The notes under the pieces were generated by a model that saw only the letters and a list, made by a program, of their open reading frames with translations, was not told the origin of the DNA and searched no databases. 59,473 nucleotides of DNA from an uncultured Gemella sp. (GTDB lineage Bacteria > Bacillota > Bacilli > Staphylococcales > Gemellaceae). Each line of letters starts with the position of its first letter. Positions within the stretch are counted from its first letter, which is position 1. Below, piece after piece: positions 33,875 through 42,326 of this stretch. Both the position numbers and the translations under genes were made by a program. Location: assembly GCF_900766305.1 (NCBI RefSeq), contig NZ_CAAFUZ010000055.1, forward strand, positions 1-59,473, in the 5' to 3' direction.

Positions 33875-34485
33875 GCGTATGCAACAGCAACTTAGTTTTT
33901 AAGGAAGAATGACACAAAAAACTTTAGTTGCCACTGCTGGGGTGTACCTTTGTATCTTTAGGAACGTAGTGACGACAAGATACTTAGGTACAGCGTATGC
34001 AACAGCAACTTAGTTTTTAAGGAAGAATGACGTAAAAAACTTTAGTTGCCACTGCTGGGGTAGATCTTAATATTTCTAGGAACGAAGTGACGACGAAATA
34101 TTTAGATATAGCGTATGCAACAGCAACTTAGTTTTTAAGGAAGAATGACGCTAAAAACTTTAGTTGCCACTGCTGGGGTGTACCTTTGTATCTTTAGGAA
34201 CGCAGTGACGACGAAATATTAAAGTGTATAAAAATAAAATATTTCACAAAGTATGTTAAGTCATACCTAGACGCAGTGGTTTATTACTTTCAAAAATCGT
34301 AAAAAAGCTCTTTTGAAATCTAATAAACTGTGCGGGGGCGACTCGACAAAATCAATTTCTTCGAAATCACGATTTTTGAGTCGCTCCCAACTTAGTTTTT
34401 AAGGAAGAATGACGACAAAAACTTTAGTTGCCACTGCTGGGGTAGATCTTAATATTTCTAGGAACATAGAAACGACGAAATACCC
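33821..34485 (+). repeat. Tandem 118-bp repeats in the glmS leader
   Basis: Units start at 33821, 33939, 34057 and 34175, each beginning GGGGT and ending CCACTGCT, with exact 118-base spacing for the first three. Each contains a GTATCTT/AAGATAC hairpin and a second hairpin, GCAACTTAGTTTTT with AAAAACTTTAGTTGC. Unit 4 is broken after about 34220 and its tail resumes at 34389-34438. A fifth partial unit runs 34439-34485. Units 1 and 2 are nearly identical; unit 3 and the last carry coordinated changes in the first hairpin. Confidence 0.85.
34246..34388 (+). repeat. Two-hairpin intergenic repeat, copy B, inside the glmS leader
   Basis: Same element as at 11405-11549: CAAAGT edge, GTTTATT/AATAAAC hairpin (inner arms changed), then GCGACTC/GAGTCGC with AAAATC/GATTTT. 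It replaces about 20 bases of repeat unit 4. Between it and glmS (34486-34661) only AT-rich sequence is seen. Confidence 0.75.
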
Positions 34486-34661
34486 ACCCTTCAAAATCAT
34501 TATCCCCTCTCTATAGGCTCATTATGTCTCCTTTTAAGGTTTACATAAACTTGATTAAGTATAATAAACTACAAGAAGTATAATATTTTTGAGCATAGGT
34601 ATAAAAACTTTATAGTACTTTCTATAAAATAAATTAAAGAAAAAAGCGAGGAATTTTTAAT

Positions 34662-36464
34662 ATGTGTGGAATTGTAGGATTTGTTGGAGAAGCAAATGGA
34701 GTTAAATTTTTAATCGATGGACTAAGCAGTCTTGAGTATCGTGGATACGACTCAGCTGGTATCGCTGGTGTCGTTAACGGAGAAGCTAGCGTTACTAAGT
34801 CTGTAGGTCGTATTAAAAATCTAGAAGCCCTAATCCCTGGGGATCTTCACCTAGAATTAGGTATTGGTCATACACGTTGGGCTACTCACGGTGGAGTTAA
34901 CACAACTAACTCTCACCCTCACCAAAGCTTCAACAAACGTTTTATTTTAGTTCACAATGGAGTTATCGAAAACTTCCAAGAACTTAAAGAAAGATTTTTC
35001 AAAGGTGTAGAACTTGTTTCTGAAACTGATACTGAAGTTATCGTTCAATTAGTACAAGTTTATAGCGACCGCGGTCTTAACACTAAAGAAGCTTTCAAAA
35101 AAGCTGTATCTAAACTTCAAGGTTCTTATGCCCTTTGTTTAATCGATACAGAAGATAAAGACACATTATATGTTGCAAAAAATAAAAGTCCACTTCTTAT
35201 CGGACTAGGAGAAGAAAATAAGAACTATGTTGGTAGTGATGCTTTAGCAATGATTAAGTACACTAACAACTTCTTAGAAATCAACGATGGTGAGTTTGTT
35301 ATCGTGAAGAAAGATAGCGTAACTATCGAAGATAAAGAAGGTAATGTTGTAGAACGTGAAAGTTTCTCAACTAACTTAAACGCTGGGGAAATCGATAAAG
35401 GTATCCACGAGCATTACATGATTAAAGAAATACACGAACAAGTAGGAGCTATGCGTAACATCATCTCTCACTACTTCGATGGACATGATATTAATATTGA
35501 TAGCGAAATTATTAACAACGTAAAAGATGCAGATAGATTATACATCATCGGATGTGGTACAAGTTACAACGCTGGTCTAGTAGGAAGAAACTACTTCGAA
35601 AAATGGGCTGGTATTCCTACAGAAGTACATTTAGCATCAGAATTTGCTTATAACGTACCATTATTATCTAAAAAGCCAATGTTCATCTTCCTTTCTCAAT
35701 CAGGAGAAACAGCTGATCTACGTGCAGTACTTACAAAATTACGTAGCGTAAATGCAGATTACAAATTCTTAGTACTTACTAACGTTGATGCTTCAACTCT
35801 ATCTCGTGAATGTGATTATACATTATTACTTCACGCAGGTGTTGAAATCGCCGTTGCATCTACTAAAGCATACACTGCTCAAATCGCAACACTAAGCATA
35901 CTTGCTTACGAAGTAGCAAAACAACTTTCAAGACAACCTAAATTTGATATCGAGCAAGAGTTATCAGTAATTACTTCTGCAATCGAATCAATCTTAGATG
36001 ATACAAAAACTATCAAAGACTTAGCTAAAAACTTATTCACAGAGCGCAATGCATTCTATATCGGACGTGGAATCGACTACTATAGTGCATGTGAAGCAGC
36101 TTTAAAACTTAAAGAAGTTTCTTACATTCAAACAGAAGGATTTGCCGGAGGAGAATTAAAACACGGTACAATCGCTCTTATCGAAGAAAGAACACCTGTA
36201 GTAGCTCTTATCACAAGCGCTAAACTAGACTTAAATACACGTAGTAACGTAAGTGAAGTAGCTAGTCGTGGTGCTAATACTCTAATCATTACATTAGAAA
36301 AATTAGCTCGTAAAGGTGACTACGCAATCCCTAACGTAAACGAAGATCTTGCTCCAATTGCAAGTATCGTAGTTACTCAATTATTCGCATACTACGCAGC
36401 TTACACTAAAGGACTAGATGTGGATAAACCACGTAACTTAGCTAAATCAGTAACAGTAGAATAA
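34662..36464 (+). CDS. Glutamine--fructose-6-phosphate aminotransferase GlmS
   Basis: A 600-aa enzyme making glucosamine-6-phosphate from fructose-6-phosphate and glutamine, the first committed step to UDP-GlcNAc and peptidoglycan. N-terminal Ntn glutaminase: M-C2-G-I-V-G-F with Cys2 as nucleophile, then R-G-Y-D-S-A-G, H-T-R-W-A-T-H-G and H-N-G. Two SIS sugar-isomerase domains follow (G-C-G-T-S-Y-N near 291; S-Q-S-G-E-T-A-D near 345). The C-terminus D-K-P-R-N-L-A-K-S-V-T-V-E is the typical closing loop. It is directly downstream of its ribozyme and monocistronic. Confidence 0.97.
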   Translation: MCGIVGFVGEANGVKFLIDGLSSLEYRGYDSAGIAGVVNGEASVTKSVGRIKNLEALIPGDLHLELGIGHTRWATHGGVNTTNSHPHQSFNKRFILVHNGVIENFQELKERFFKGVELVSETDTEVIVQLVQVYSDRGLNTKEAFKKAVSKLQGSYALCLIDTEDKDTLYVAKNKSPLLIGLGEENKNYVGSDALAMIKYTNNFLEINDGEFVIVKKDSVTIEDKEGNVVERESFSTNLNAGEIDKGIHEHYMIKEIHEQVGAMRNIISHYFDGHDINIDSEIINNVKDADRLYIIGCGTSYNAGLVGRNYFEKWAGIPTEVHLASEFAYNVPLLSKKPMFIFLSQSGETADLRAVLTKLRSVNADYKFLVLTNVDASTLSRECDYTLLLHAGVEIAVASTKAYTAQIATLSILAYEVAKQLSRQPKFDIEQELSVITSAIESILDDTKTIKDLAKNLFTERNAFYIGRGIDYYSACEAALKLKEVSYIQTEGFAGGELKHGTIALIEERTPVVALITSAKLDLNTRSNVSEVASRGANTLIITLEKLARKGDYAIPNVNEDLAPIASIVVTQLFAYYAAYTKGLDVDKPRNLAKSVTVE

Positions 36465-36483
36465 TTTTAAAAACACAATATTT

Positions 36484-36517
36484 GAGCAGCTCAGAAAATT
36501 ATTTCCGAGCTGCTTTT
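36484..36517 (+). terminator. Terminator of glmS
   Basis: GAGCAGCTC pairs with GAGCTGCTT, followed by TTTATC. Confidence 0.85.
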
Positions 36518-36600
36518 ATCAATTTTTTAAAAAGTTAAGCCTTTTCTCTTTACAACCTAGCGACTTCGGTTTATAATAAACGTATAAATAATAAATTTAA

Positions 36601-36710
36601 TTATCTTCGGGGCAGGGTGAAATTCCCGACCGGCGGTTAAAGTCCGCGAGCGCAAGCTGATTTGGTGAAATTCCAAAACCGACAGTACAGTCTGGATGAT
36701 AGAAGATATA
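36601..36710 (+). promoter_or_regulatory. FMN riboswitch (RFN element)
   Basis: Conserved RFN sequence: ATCTTCGGGGCAGGGTGAAA, ATTCCCGACCGGCGGT, AGTCCGCGAGC, then GGTGAAATTCC, CCGACAGT and AGTCTGGATG. It is closed by ATCTTC/GAAGAT. Binding FMN should favour the downstream terminator and shut off ribU. Confidence 0.96.
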
Positions 36711-36798
36711 GAATAAATAAACTTCACATGCAGTCTATTACGTATGTATTTTCGTTGTACTGCTTATTGTGTAACGCTTATTTTTCATACCTTTCAGT

Positions 36799-36832
36799 CC
36801 CGCTTTAAAATTTTTAAAGTGGTGTTTTTTAT
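36799..36832 (+). terminator. Regulated terminator of the FMN riboswitch
   Basis: CCGCTTTAAAA pairs with TTTTTAAAGTGG, followed by TGTTTTTT, about 85 bases before ribU. Confidence 0.8.
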
Positions 36833-36916
36833 ATCTAACATAGATTTAGAATACACCTTTTTAAGAATAGTATTGCGGCTATTTTATTGCCTATGAAGAT
36901 AGGAAAGAGGTTTTAA

Positions 36917-37477
36917 ATGTATAAAAAAAATGTTCACTCACTAGTTTTGAGTGGTATGCTTGCAGTTATTGCTCTACTTCTATCTTTTTTTAGTTTTGCT
37001 GTGCCATTCTTGCCACCATTTCTAAAATTTGATTTTACGTTCATTCCGCTATTCATGGCGTTATTATTATTAGGATATAAAGATGCACTTTTAGTGTCAT
37101 TCTTAAAAAACTTCCTACACTTCGCTTTATTATCACATGAACCAATCGGATCAATCGCTAATATCGTAGTAGAATTCACTTTTATCAGTATCATTGTTCT
37201 TTTCTATAAAAAAGGTACTGCTAAAACTATTATTGGTGGAATCTTAGGAACACTAGCAATAACAGTATTCATGTCACTACTTAACTACTTCGTATTACTT
37301 CCAGCTTATGGATATATTATGAACTTAGCAGACATCGTGACTAACGTGAAAACAATCGTAGCGGCTGGTATTATTCCATTCAACCTACTTAAAGGTGCTT
37401 TAGTAACATTCTTATTCTTCGTTACTAAGAGTGTTTACAAATCAATACCAACTAGTATTCGTAGCCGTTTCGCATAA
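36917..37477 (+). CDS. Riboflavin ECF transporter substrate-binding subunit RibU
   Basis: A 186-aa membrane protein with six predicted helices, the S component of an energy-coupling factor transporter. Seen: L-P-P-F-L-K-F-D-F-x-F-I-P near residue 30, matching the RibU signature (L-x-x-D-x-S-x-[IV]-P), and N-L-L-K-G before the last helix. The FMN riboswitch just upstream confirms flavin as the substrate. The shared EcfAA'T module is not in the window. AGGAAAGAGG precedes the ATG. Confidence 0.93.
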   Translation: MYKKNVHSLVLSGMLAVIALLLSFFSFAVPFLPPFLKFDFTFIPLFMALLLLGYKDALLVSFLKNFLHFALLSHEPIGSIANIVVEFTFISIIVLFYKKGTAKTIIGGILGTLAITVFMSLLNYFVLLPAYGYIMNLADIVTNVKTIVAAGIIPFNLLKGALVTFLFFVTKSVYKSIPTSIRSRFA

Positions 37478-37507
37478 TAATAGATAATAATTAATTTAAC
37501 CATGAAA

Positions 37508-37555
37508 AATCCTCCATTACATCACCTTACTGTAATGGAGGATTCCTTTTTTTTA
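37508..37555. terminator. Terminator after ribU, possibly bidirectional
   Basis: AATCCTCCATTAC pairs with GTAATGGAGGATT, followed by CCTTTTTTTT. Confidence 0.9.
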
Positions 37556-37591
37556 AAATTTCCTAGGAAATACTTTTTAAAATCTGTTCTG

Positions 37592-37948
37592 TTATTTATT
37601 CAACAATTCATCCAGTTTTTCTGAGTGTGATACTTCTTCTACATTCGTATCCTTCTCACTTATCACCGTTTCAATATTTAACTTCTCATCATTATTAACT
37701 ATTAGACGTGCGTAAATCTTCTCTCCGACATTTCTAATGCTCTCATAATCAATCTTGTAATCTTTAATTTTCGCTTTCGTCGTGAATGCAAGTTTATCTT
37801 TTTCCAGAATTATTTTTTCATAAAAACCGCGTGCATCAGCAGTCTTCACAACTCTAACAATCTCCTTATATTTAGGATTATTTTTCATATAAATAACTCC
37901 GCCAATTGCCGCAATAAAAGTTATCGCTCCGAATATTTTTTTTCTCAT
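37592..37948 (-). CDS. Hypothetical membrane-anchored protein
   Basis: A 118-aa protein I do not recognise. One N-terminal hydrophobic helix (about 4-20) with basic residues before it is followed by an outward or inward-facing charged domain of alternating beta strands (residues 30-90, many Lys and Glu) and an acidic tail. AGGAGG precedes the ATG. It stands between convergent ribU and the divergent ferrochelatase gene, so context gives no clue. The spacer 37949-38260 holds only AT-rich sequence and a TATAAT at 38222-38227. Confidence 0.6.
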   Translation of the reverse strand: MRKKIFGAITFIAAIGGVIYMKNNPKYKEIVRVVKTADARGFYEKIILEKDKLAFTTKAKIKDYKIDYESIRNVGEKIYARLIVNNDEKLNIETVISEKDTNVEEVSHSEKLDELLNK

Positions 37949-38260
37949 TTAACACTTCCTCCTTTTTCATCAACCAATTGGAGATTCTCAAACTCCCTCA
38001 TTAGTAAACTTTTTAGTTAACTTTTATATTATAACTTTTTAGCCATTTTTTCAATAGTTTTTTTCAATTACATTTGAATATTATAGTAATATCATCTTTT
38101 TGACACAGTTATCATAAAATAAAATATCTATATAACCCTTATTTTATAGGGAGTGTATTCGTAATTTATAATATTTTTCTGTAATAGAATAATTATTAGT
38201 GTGTTTTAGTACAAAAAGTGCTATAATATAGTTGATTACACAATTTTGAGAGGTTATAAA

Positions 38261-39478
38261 ATGAGTAAAGCTATTTTAGTAATGACATATGGAACACCTG
38301 AAGAATATACATTCGAAGGTATAGCAAAATTTTTCACAAATATTAGAAGAGGAGTCCGCCCTAACGACGAAGAAATCAATCTACTTTTAAAAAATTATCT
38401 TCGCATTGATGGTTCTCCCCTTCAAGAGATAACACTTAAAGAAGTTGAACTTTTAAGGAAATCTGTAAAAGATGAGTATAAAGTATACTTTGCCAATAAG
38501 TTTTCTTCACCTTATATCCCTGATATAATTTCAAAAATGGAAGATGATGGTATAGAAGAATGTATTTGTTTGATTCTTGAACCACATTATTCATTCTACT
38601 CTATTATGGGTTACGAAAGATTTATTAAGAGTGATAAAATTAAGTTTAATATAATTAAATCTTGGTACAAAGAAGAGAAGTTAATTGAATTCTGGGCAGA
38701 TGAAATTAAAAAAATTATTACTGAAGAAGTAAAAGAAGATAGCTATAAAGTAGTTTTCTCTGCACACAGCGTACCTGAAATAGCTTTAAAATATAATGAT
38801 CCATACGTAGATCAAATCTTTGATATGACAAAACTTATAGCCGAAAAAATAGGTCTTGAAAAAGAAAACTATACGAATACTTGGCAAAGTGAAAGTGATA
38901 TCGGTATGCCTTGGATTAAACCTGATGTTCTTGAATACTTAAGAGATCAAAAAGAACATCCTAAGCATTATATATTTGTTCCGCTTAGCTTTATAAGCGA
39001 GCACATTGAAGTTCTTTTCGACAATGATGTTGAGTGTCGTGAACTTTGTGAGGAGTATGGAGTAACTTATCATAGACCACCAATGCCGAACTACGATTCT
39101 CGTTTAATTGAGGCTCTTGTGTCAACAATTGAAGCTAACAAAAACAATCCTTTTATTTCCCATAATCCAGAGAAGACAACATTTAATGAAATGGATAAAC
39201 CAAAAGGAGAGATGCCAGACTTTGTTAAAGCAATGTTAGCTAACAAAAAAGATGGTGAAAAACCTGAAATGCCGGACTTTGTTAAGAGAATGTTAGCTAA
39301 TAAAAAAGATGGTGAAAAACCTGAAATGCCGGACTTCATTAAGAAAATGTTAGCTAATAAAGAAAACAAGGAAACTACTAAAACGTCTAATTCAATTATG
39401 AAATCATTAGCTAATAAAAAAGACAAAATTGTTTTAAAAGTACTTAAATCAATCTCAACTATCCTTAACAAAAAATAA
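38261..39478 (+). CDS. Coproporphyrin/protoporphyrin ferrochelatase with repetitive C-terminal tail
   Basis: A 405-aa protein. Residues 1 to about 295 are a ferrochelatase of the Gram-positive CpfC (HemH) type: M-T-Y-G-T-P with Tyr10, metal-site H169 in F-S-A-H-S-V-P, and E250 in S-E-H-I-E-V-L-F-D, matching the His and Glu ligands of the B. subtilis enzyme. It inserts Fe2+ into coproporphyrin III or protoporphyrin. The remaining about 110 residues are not part of the family: four 19-residue repeats, [19 protein letters not shown], then a basic end. Start at 38261 with GAGAGG upstream. No other haem gene is nearby. Confidence 0.88.
   Translation: MSKAILVMTYGTPEEYTFEGIAKFFTNIRRGVRPNDEEINLLLKNYLRIDGSPLQEITLKEVELLRKSVKDEYKVYFANKFSSPYIPDIISKMEDDGIEECICLILEPHYSFYSIMGYERFIKSDKIKFNIIKSWYKEEKLIEFWADEIKKIITEEVKEDSYKVVFSAHSVPEIALKYNDPYVDQIFDMTKLIAEKIGLEKENYTNTWQSESDIGMPWIKPDVLEYLRDQKEHPKHYIFVPLSFISEHIEVLFDNDVECRELCEEYGVTYHRPPMPNYDSRLIEALVSTIEANKNNPFISHNPEKTTFNEMDKPKGEMPDFVKAMLANKKDGEKPEMPDFVKRMLANKKDGEKPEMPDFIKKMLANKENKETTKTSNSIMKSLANKKDKIVLKVLKSISTILNKK
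39211..39420 (+). repeat. 57-bp tandem repeats in the ferrochelatase gene
   Basis: Three clear 57-base units and one degenerate unit encode the 19-aa tail repeat. Units 2 and 3 are nearly identical at DNA level. Confidence 0.85.
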
Positions 39479-39493
39479 ATATTAGTAACTCAC

Positions 39494-39530
39494 AGACTCT
39501 AATGCATATTGCATTAGAGTCTTAATTTTT
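39494..39530 (+). terminator. Terminator of the ferrochelatase gene
   Basis: AGACTCTAATGC pairs with GCATTAGAGTCTT, followed by AATTTTT. Confidence 0.85.
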
Positions 39531-39766
39531 ACATAAAAAATATAAAAAATTACTTTGATATTTAACGGTAATTTTAATTAATAAACTTATTAATTTTTTA
39601 TCATTAATTATATAATACATCATATAATTTCTAGTTTACATATTAAAATCAAGGTTAATCGGTAATTTTATATTTTTTAAGAATAATAAATTTTATACTA
39701 TATTTTGTTTATATCTGTAATTTTTTGTGTTATAATAAAAGTGAAAGTTAAAGGAGGGCTAACTTT

Positions 39767-40282
39767 ATGAAAAAAAATAAAATCACACTAGCTTTATCTA
39801 GTATATTACTTTCAGTTTCCTTAGTAGGTTGCAGTAACGGAGACGGGCTAAATCGTTCTGCAAAAGACGGAAAAGAAAATGAAGTAGAAAAGGCAGCTAT
39901 AAAACTGGTTAAAGCAACAAAAACAGGGGATTACAATCTAATCAGCGCAGATGAATTGAAGAAATCTATAGATAATAAGGAAGATATGATTCTAGTTGAT
40001 ACAATTCCTGCGGATCGATTTGAAAAAACAAAAATTAAAGGTGCAGTTAATGCTGGTCTTCCAAAAGAAATGAAGGATCTAAAACCAGAAGAAAAAGCAG
40101 CATTTTTAAAAACTTTAGGGGATAACAAGGATAAAAAAATCGTTGTATACTGCGGTTTTACAGCTTGTGAAAGAAGCCATGTTGGTGCAACATTAGCAAA
40201 AGAAGCAGGATATAAAAATGTCTATAGATTCCCGGGCGGAATTGCCGCATGGTTAGATGCAGGAAATAGCATCGATAAATAA
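39767..40282 (+). CDS. Rhodanese-domain lipoprotein
   Basis: A 171-aa lipoprotein (lipobox L-V-G-C, Cys22) with a single rhodanese-like domain at about residues 58-168. Seen: L-I-S-A-D-E-L-K at its start, L-V-D-T-I-P-A-D-R-F, the active loop V-Y-C129-G-F-T-A-C-E-R-S, and P-G-G-I-A-A-W. Cys129 is the likely sulfur-carrying residue; C134 makes a second thiol in the loop. A sulfur-transfer or redox role outside the membrane is likely, partner unknown. An extended -10 (TGTTATAAT at 39728-39736) and AAGGAGG precede it. Confidence 0.85.
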   Translation: MKKNKITLALSSILLSVSLVGCSNGDGLNRSAKDGKENEVEKAAIKLVKATKTGDYNLISADELKKSIDNKEDMILVDTIPADRFEKTKIKGAVNAGLPKEMKDLKPEEKAAFLKTLGDNKDKKIVVYCGFTACERSHVGATLAKEAGYKNVYRFPGGIAAWLDAGNSIDK

Positions 40283-40296
40283 CATAAAAAACTTTG

Positions 40297-40374
40297 CATT
40301 TGTAGATAATTATGAGGATTTACCACACACTTGCAATATAATTTAACATTTGTAGGTAATTATGAGGATTTACC
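40297..40374 (+). repeat. Two direct repeats after the rhodanese gene
   Basis: A 28-base unit, CATTTGTAGRTAATTATGAG then GATTTACC, at 40297-40324 and 40347-40374, one base different, period 50. Each can fold through GTAA/TTAC. In the second copy the stem extends to TTTGTA/TACAAA. No T run follows, so it is not an ordinary terminator. The remaining spacer to 40491 shows nothing recognisable. Confidence 0.6.
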
Positions 40375-40491
40375 GTACAAATACCTTAATTAGATAAATT
40401 TTTAGAAAAGTTATTTTGTAAGAGAACTTCTTCTAGTTCTGCAAACATGATCAAACATTCCTAATTTTTATCCAAACAACAATTTCGCCCA

Positions 40492-40529
40492 AAATAAAGA
40501 GGCCGCATATTTCAGCGCCTCTTTATTTC
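40492..40529 (-). terminator. Terminator of yidD
   Basis: AAATAAAGAGGC pairs with GCCTCTTTATTT. Confidence 0.85.
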
Positions 40530-40774
40530 TTTTTTCTAAATTTAAATATATCTTTTTTAAATAAAGGTACATTATCAAAATACTCACCTTTATATAGTGG
40601 ATGACACTTTAAAAGCCTCTTAACAGTTAAATATGTACCTAAGAAAAAACCAAATCTCTTATAACTTTCCAAAGCATAACTTGAACATGTAGGAGAAAAT
40701 CTACACGTCGGTCTTGTATAACGCGATATGTATCGTCTATACAAGTTTATTAAAAATATGCATAATCTTGCCAT
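40523..40774 (-). CDS. Membrane protein insertion efficiency factor YidD
   Basis: An 83-aa peripheral membrane protein that helps YidC-dependent insertion. Seen: the near N-terminal L-Y-R-R-Y-I-S, the family core C-R-F-S-P-T-C-S-x-Y-A, and C-H-P-L-Y-K-G-E-Y-F-D-x-V-P. Length is typical. Its stop region lies inside the terminator hairpin. In many genomes yidD sits with rnpA-yidC; here it stands alone between the rhodanese gene and dps. Confidence 0.93.
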   Translation of the reverse strand: MARLCIFLINLYRRYISRYTRPTCRFSPTCSSYALESYKRFGFFLGTYLTVKRLLKCHPLYKGEYFDNVPLFKKDIFKFRKKK

Positions 40775-40922
40775 AGATTCTACCCCTTTCGCTCTTTATT
40801 TTATCAACTAATAAAGTTTATTTCAAATTTTTAAATCAAAAAATATACTCACTATATATGATATCGATTATCATTTATATTTCTTCTCCTTAGGAAACAT
40901 TGCTAAATCAACATTCTTTTTA

Positions 40923-40935
40923 GAGAATAATTCTC
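40923..40935 (+). promoter_or_regulatory. Inverted repeat upstream of dps (candidate PerR/Fur-type box)
   Basis: GAGAAT-A-ATTCTC, a perfect 6-1-6 palindrome 25 bases upstream of the -35. The 1-base centre and AT/TA core resemble PerR-type boxes (TTATAATNATTATAA), though outer bases differ. Confidence 0.45.
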
Positions 40936-40959
40936 AATAACTTTTATAAGCTTATTAAC

Positions 40960-40988
40960 TTTACATGAGAAATTCATAGTGCTATAAT
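40960..40988 (+). promoter_or_regulatory. Promoter of dps
   Basis: TTTACA, 17 bases, TATAAT, about 40 bases before the start. Confidence 0.75.
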
Positions 40989-41025
40989 TTAAGCATAAAT
41001 TCAAAAATAAAGGAGAGACATTAAT

Positions 41026-41460
41026 ATGACACGTACAACAGAATTAAACAAACTTGTTGCTAACTTAACAGTATTATACACAAAATTACACAGCTTCCAC
41101 TGGTATGTAAGAGGACGTAACTTCTACACACTACACGAAGTATTCGAAAATTATTACAACTATACAGCTGAATCTTTAGATGAGGCTGCCGAAAGATTAT
41201 TAGCAATTGGAGGGCGCCCAGTTTCTACACTTAAAGGTGCTTTAGAAATCGCAACTATCAAAGAAGCGTCTGAACAAGAAACAACTTCTGAGATGGTTTC
41301 AGCTGTATTCCAAGACTTCAAATCATTAATAAACGATTTAACTCATCTTATGGAAGTAGCTGAAGACGAAGGAGATCAAGGTACTTCTGATTTTGCCTTA
41401 GGATTAAAAACCCAATTAGAAAAAAATGATTGGATGCTAAAAGCTTACTTATCTGAGTAA
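41026..41460 (+). CDS. Dps-family ferritin-like DNA/iron protection protein
   Basis: A 144-aa subunit of a 12-mer mini-ferritin that oxidises Fe2+ with H2O2 and stores iron. The ferroxidase ligands can be read with the exact spacing of Listeria Dps: H25, H37, D52 and E56, in H-S-F-H-W-Y-V-R-G and D-E-x-A-E-R. No long basic N-terminal tail, so DNA binding is uncertain. Strong promoter, AAGGAGAG ribosome site and biased codons suggest high expression. Confidence 0.93.
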   Translation: MTRTTELNKLVANLTVLYTKLHSFHWYVRGRNFYTLHEVFENYYNYTAESLDEAAERLLAIGGRPVSTLKGALEIATIKEASEQETTSEMVSAVFQDFKSLINDLTHLMEVAEDEGDQGTSDFALGLKTQLEKNDWMLKAYLSE

Positions 41461-41468
41461 TAACATAC

Positions 41469-41509
41469 AAAAAACTATTCATTGCATTTACCACAATGAA
41501 TAGTTTTTT
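41469..41509. terminator. Bidirectional terminator between dps and walI
   Basis: AAAAAACTATTCATTG pairs perfectly with CAATGAATAGTTTTTT. Confidence 0.9.
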
Positions 41510-41528
41510 CTTTATTTTTAAATACCTA

Positions 41529-42326
41529 TTAGCTATGACCTTTTCTATTTAACACATTTAAGTTAATAGCGTCTACATAGTAATTGCTAACTCGTCCGTC
41601 CTTATCGCTGATTTCTATATTCCATGTCGGTATCAATACTTGGTTTTCCGTTTGAGAAATATATGTATAATATCCTAACGTAGCTCGTACACGACAGTTT
41701 TTAGGAATTAAGTCTTCGTGATATAATCTATTTATCGCTTGGTTAGATGGCACTAACGTCTCGTTCTTATCTTTTCTTATATTCGAAACACTCGTCAATG
41801 TGAAGTTTTTTATATCTCCATTACTTTCAACACTAAAGACAATTCGCGCATTTTTATTTGAAAATACTCTAAAACTATCTATTTGCTGTTCAAAGATAAC
41901 TTCATTTTTTGATGAATTATAACTAGAAAAAATATAATTTGCACTTAATTTCATTTTTTCTAGCAAGAATGAATCTAATTCAGCTCTATAACTACCTTTG
42001 TTTACGTTGGTAATAACATTTTCTGAACTGACTTTTAAAGTAGATGTCTTATCAACATTTTCTACTTCATACTTTAGACCGCTATCTTCCTTACGGATAT
42101 CCTTCAAATCAGAAATTGTAACATTCACATAACCAAGATTATCACGTTTCGTTGCATTTTCTTCTACAGTTATATTGTCATTTTTCATAGAACGTTCAAT
42201 AATTTCTTTTTCTTGAACTATCTCTGTTTTGTTCTTCTGAACTGTATATATATAAAATGTTAACAAGACAGCATTAAGCGCAACAAATAGGTAAATAAAC
42301 AACGTCTTCATCTTACCCCAGTTCAT
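41529..42326 (-). CDS. WalI (YycI) regulator of WalK
   Basis: A 265-aa protein with one N-terminal membrane helix (about 8-27) and an extracellular domain, last gene of walR-K-H-I. The start overlaps the walH stop by 4 bases. The C-terminal part has the YycI-type segment V-L-I-P-T-W-N-I-E-I...Y-Y-V-D-A-I-N. In bacilli WalI and WalH form a membrane complex with WalK and adjust its kinase activity. Sequence conservation is low in this family, so position in the operon is an important part of the call. Confidence 0.85.
   Translation of the reverse strand: MNWGKMKTLFIYLFVALNAVLLTFYIYTVQKNKTEIVQEKEIIERSMKNDNITVEENATKRDNLGYVNVTISDLKDIRKEDSGLKYEVENVDKTSTLKVSSENVITNVNKGSYRAELDSFLLEKMKLSANYIFSSYNSSKNEVIFEQQIDSFRVFSNKNARIVFSVESNGDIKNFTLTSVSNIRKDKNETLVPSNQAINRLYHEDLIPKNCRVRATLGYYTYISQTENQVLIPTWNIEISDKDGRVSNYYVDAINLNVLNRKGHS

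Noticed and set aside
40297..40374. CRISPR-like pair of repeats
   Set aside because: Only two units, 22-base interval, no cas genes; the repeat is AT-rich with a stem-loop better explained as an RNA or mRNA-end element.
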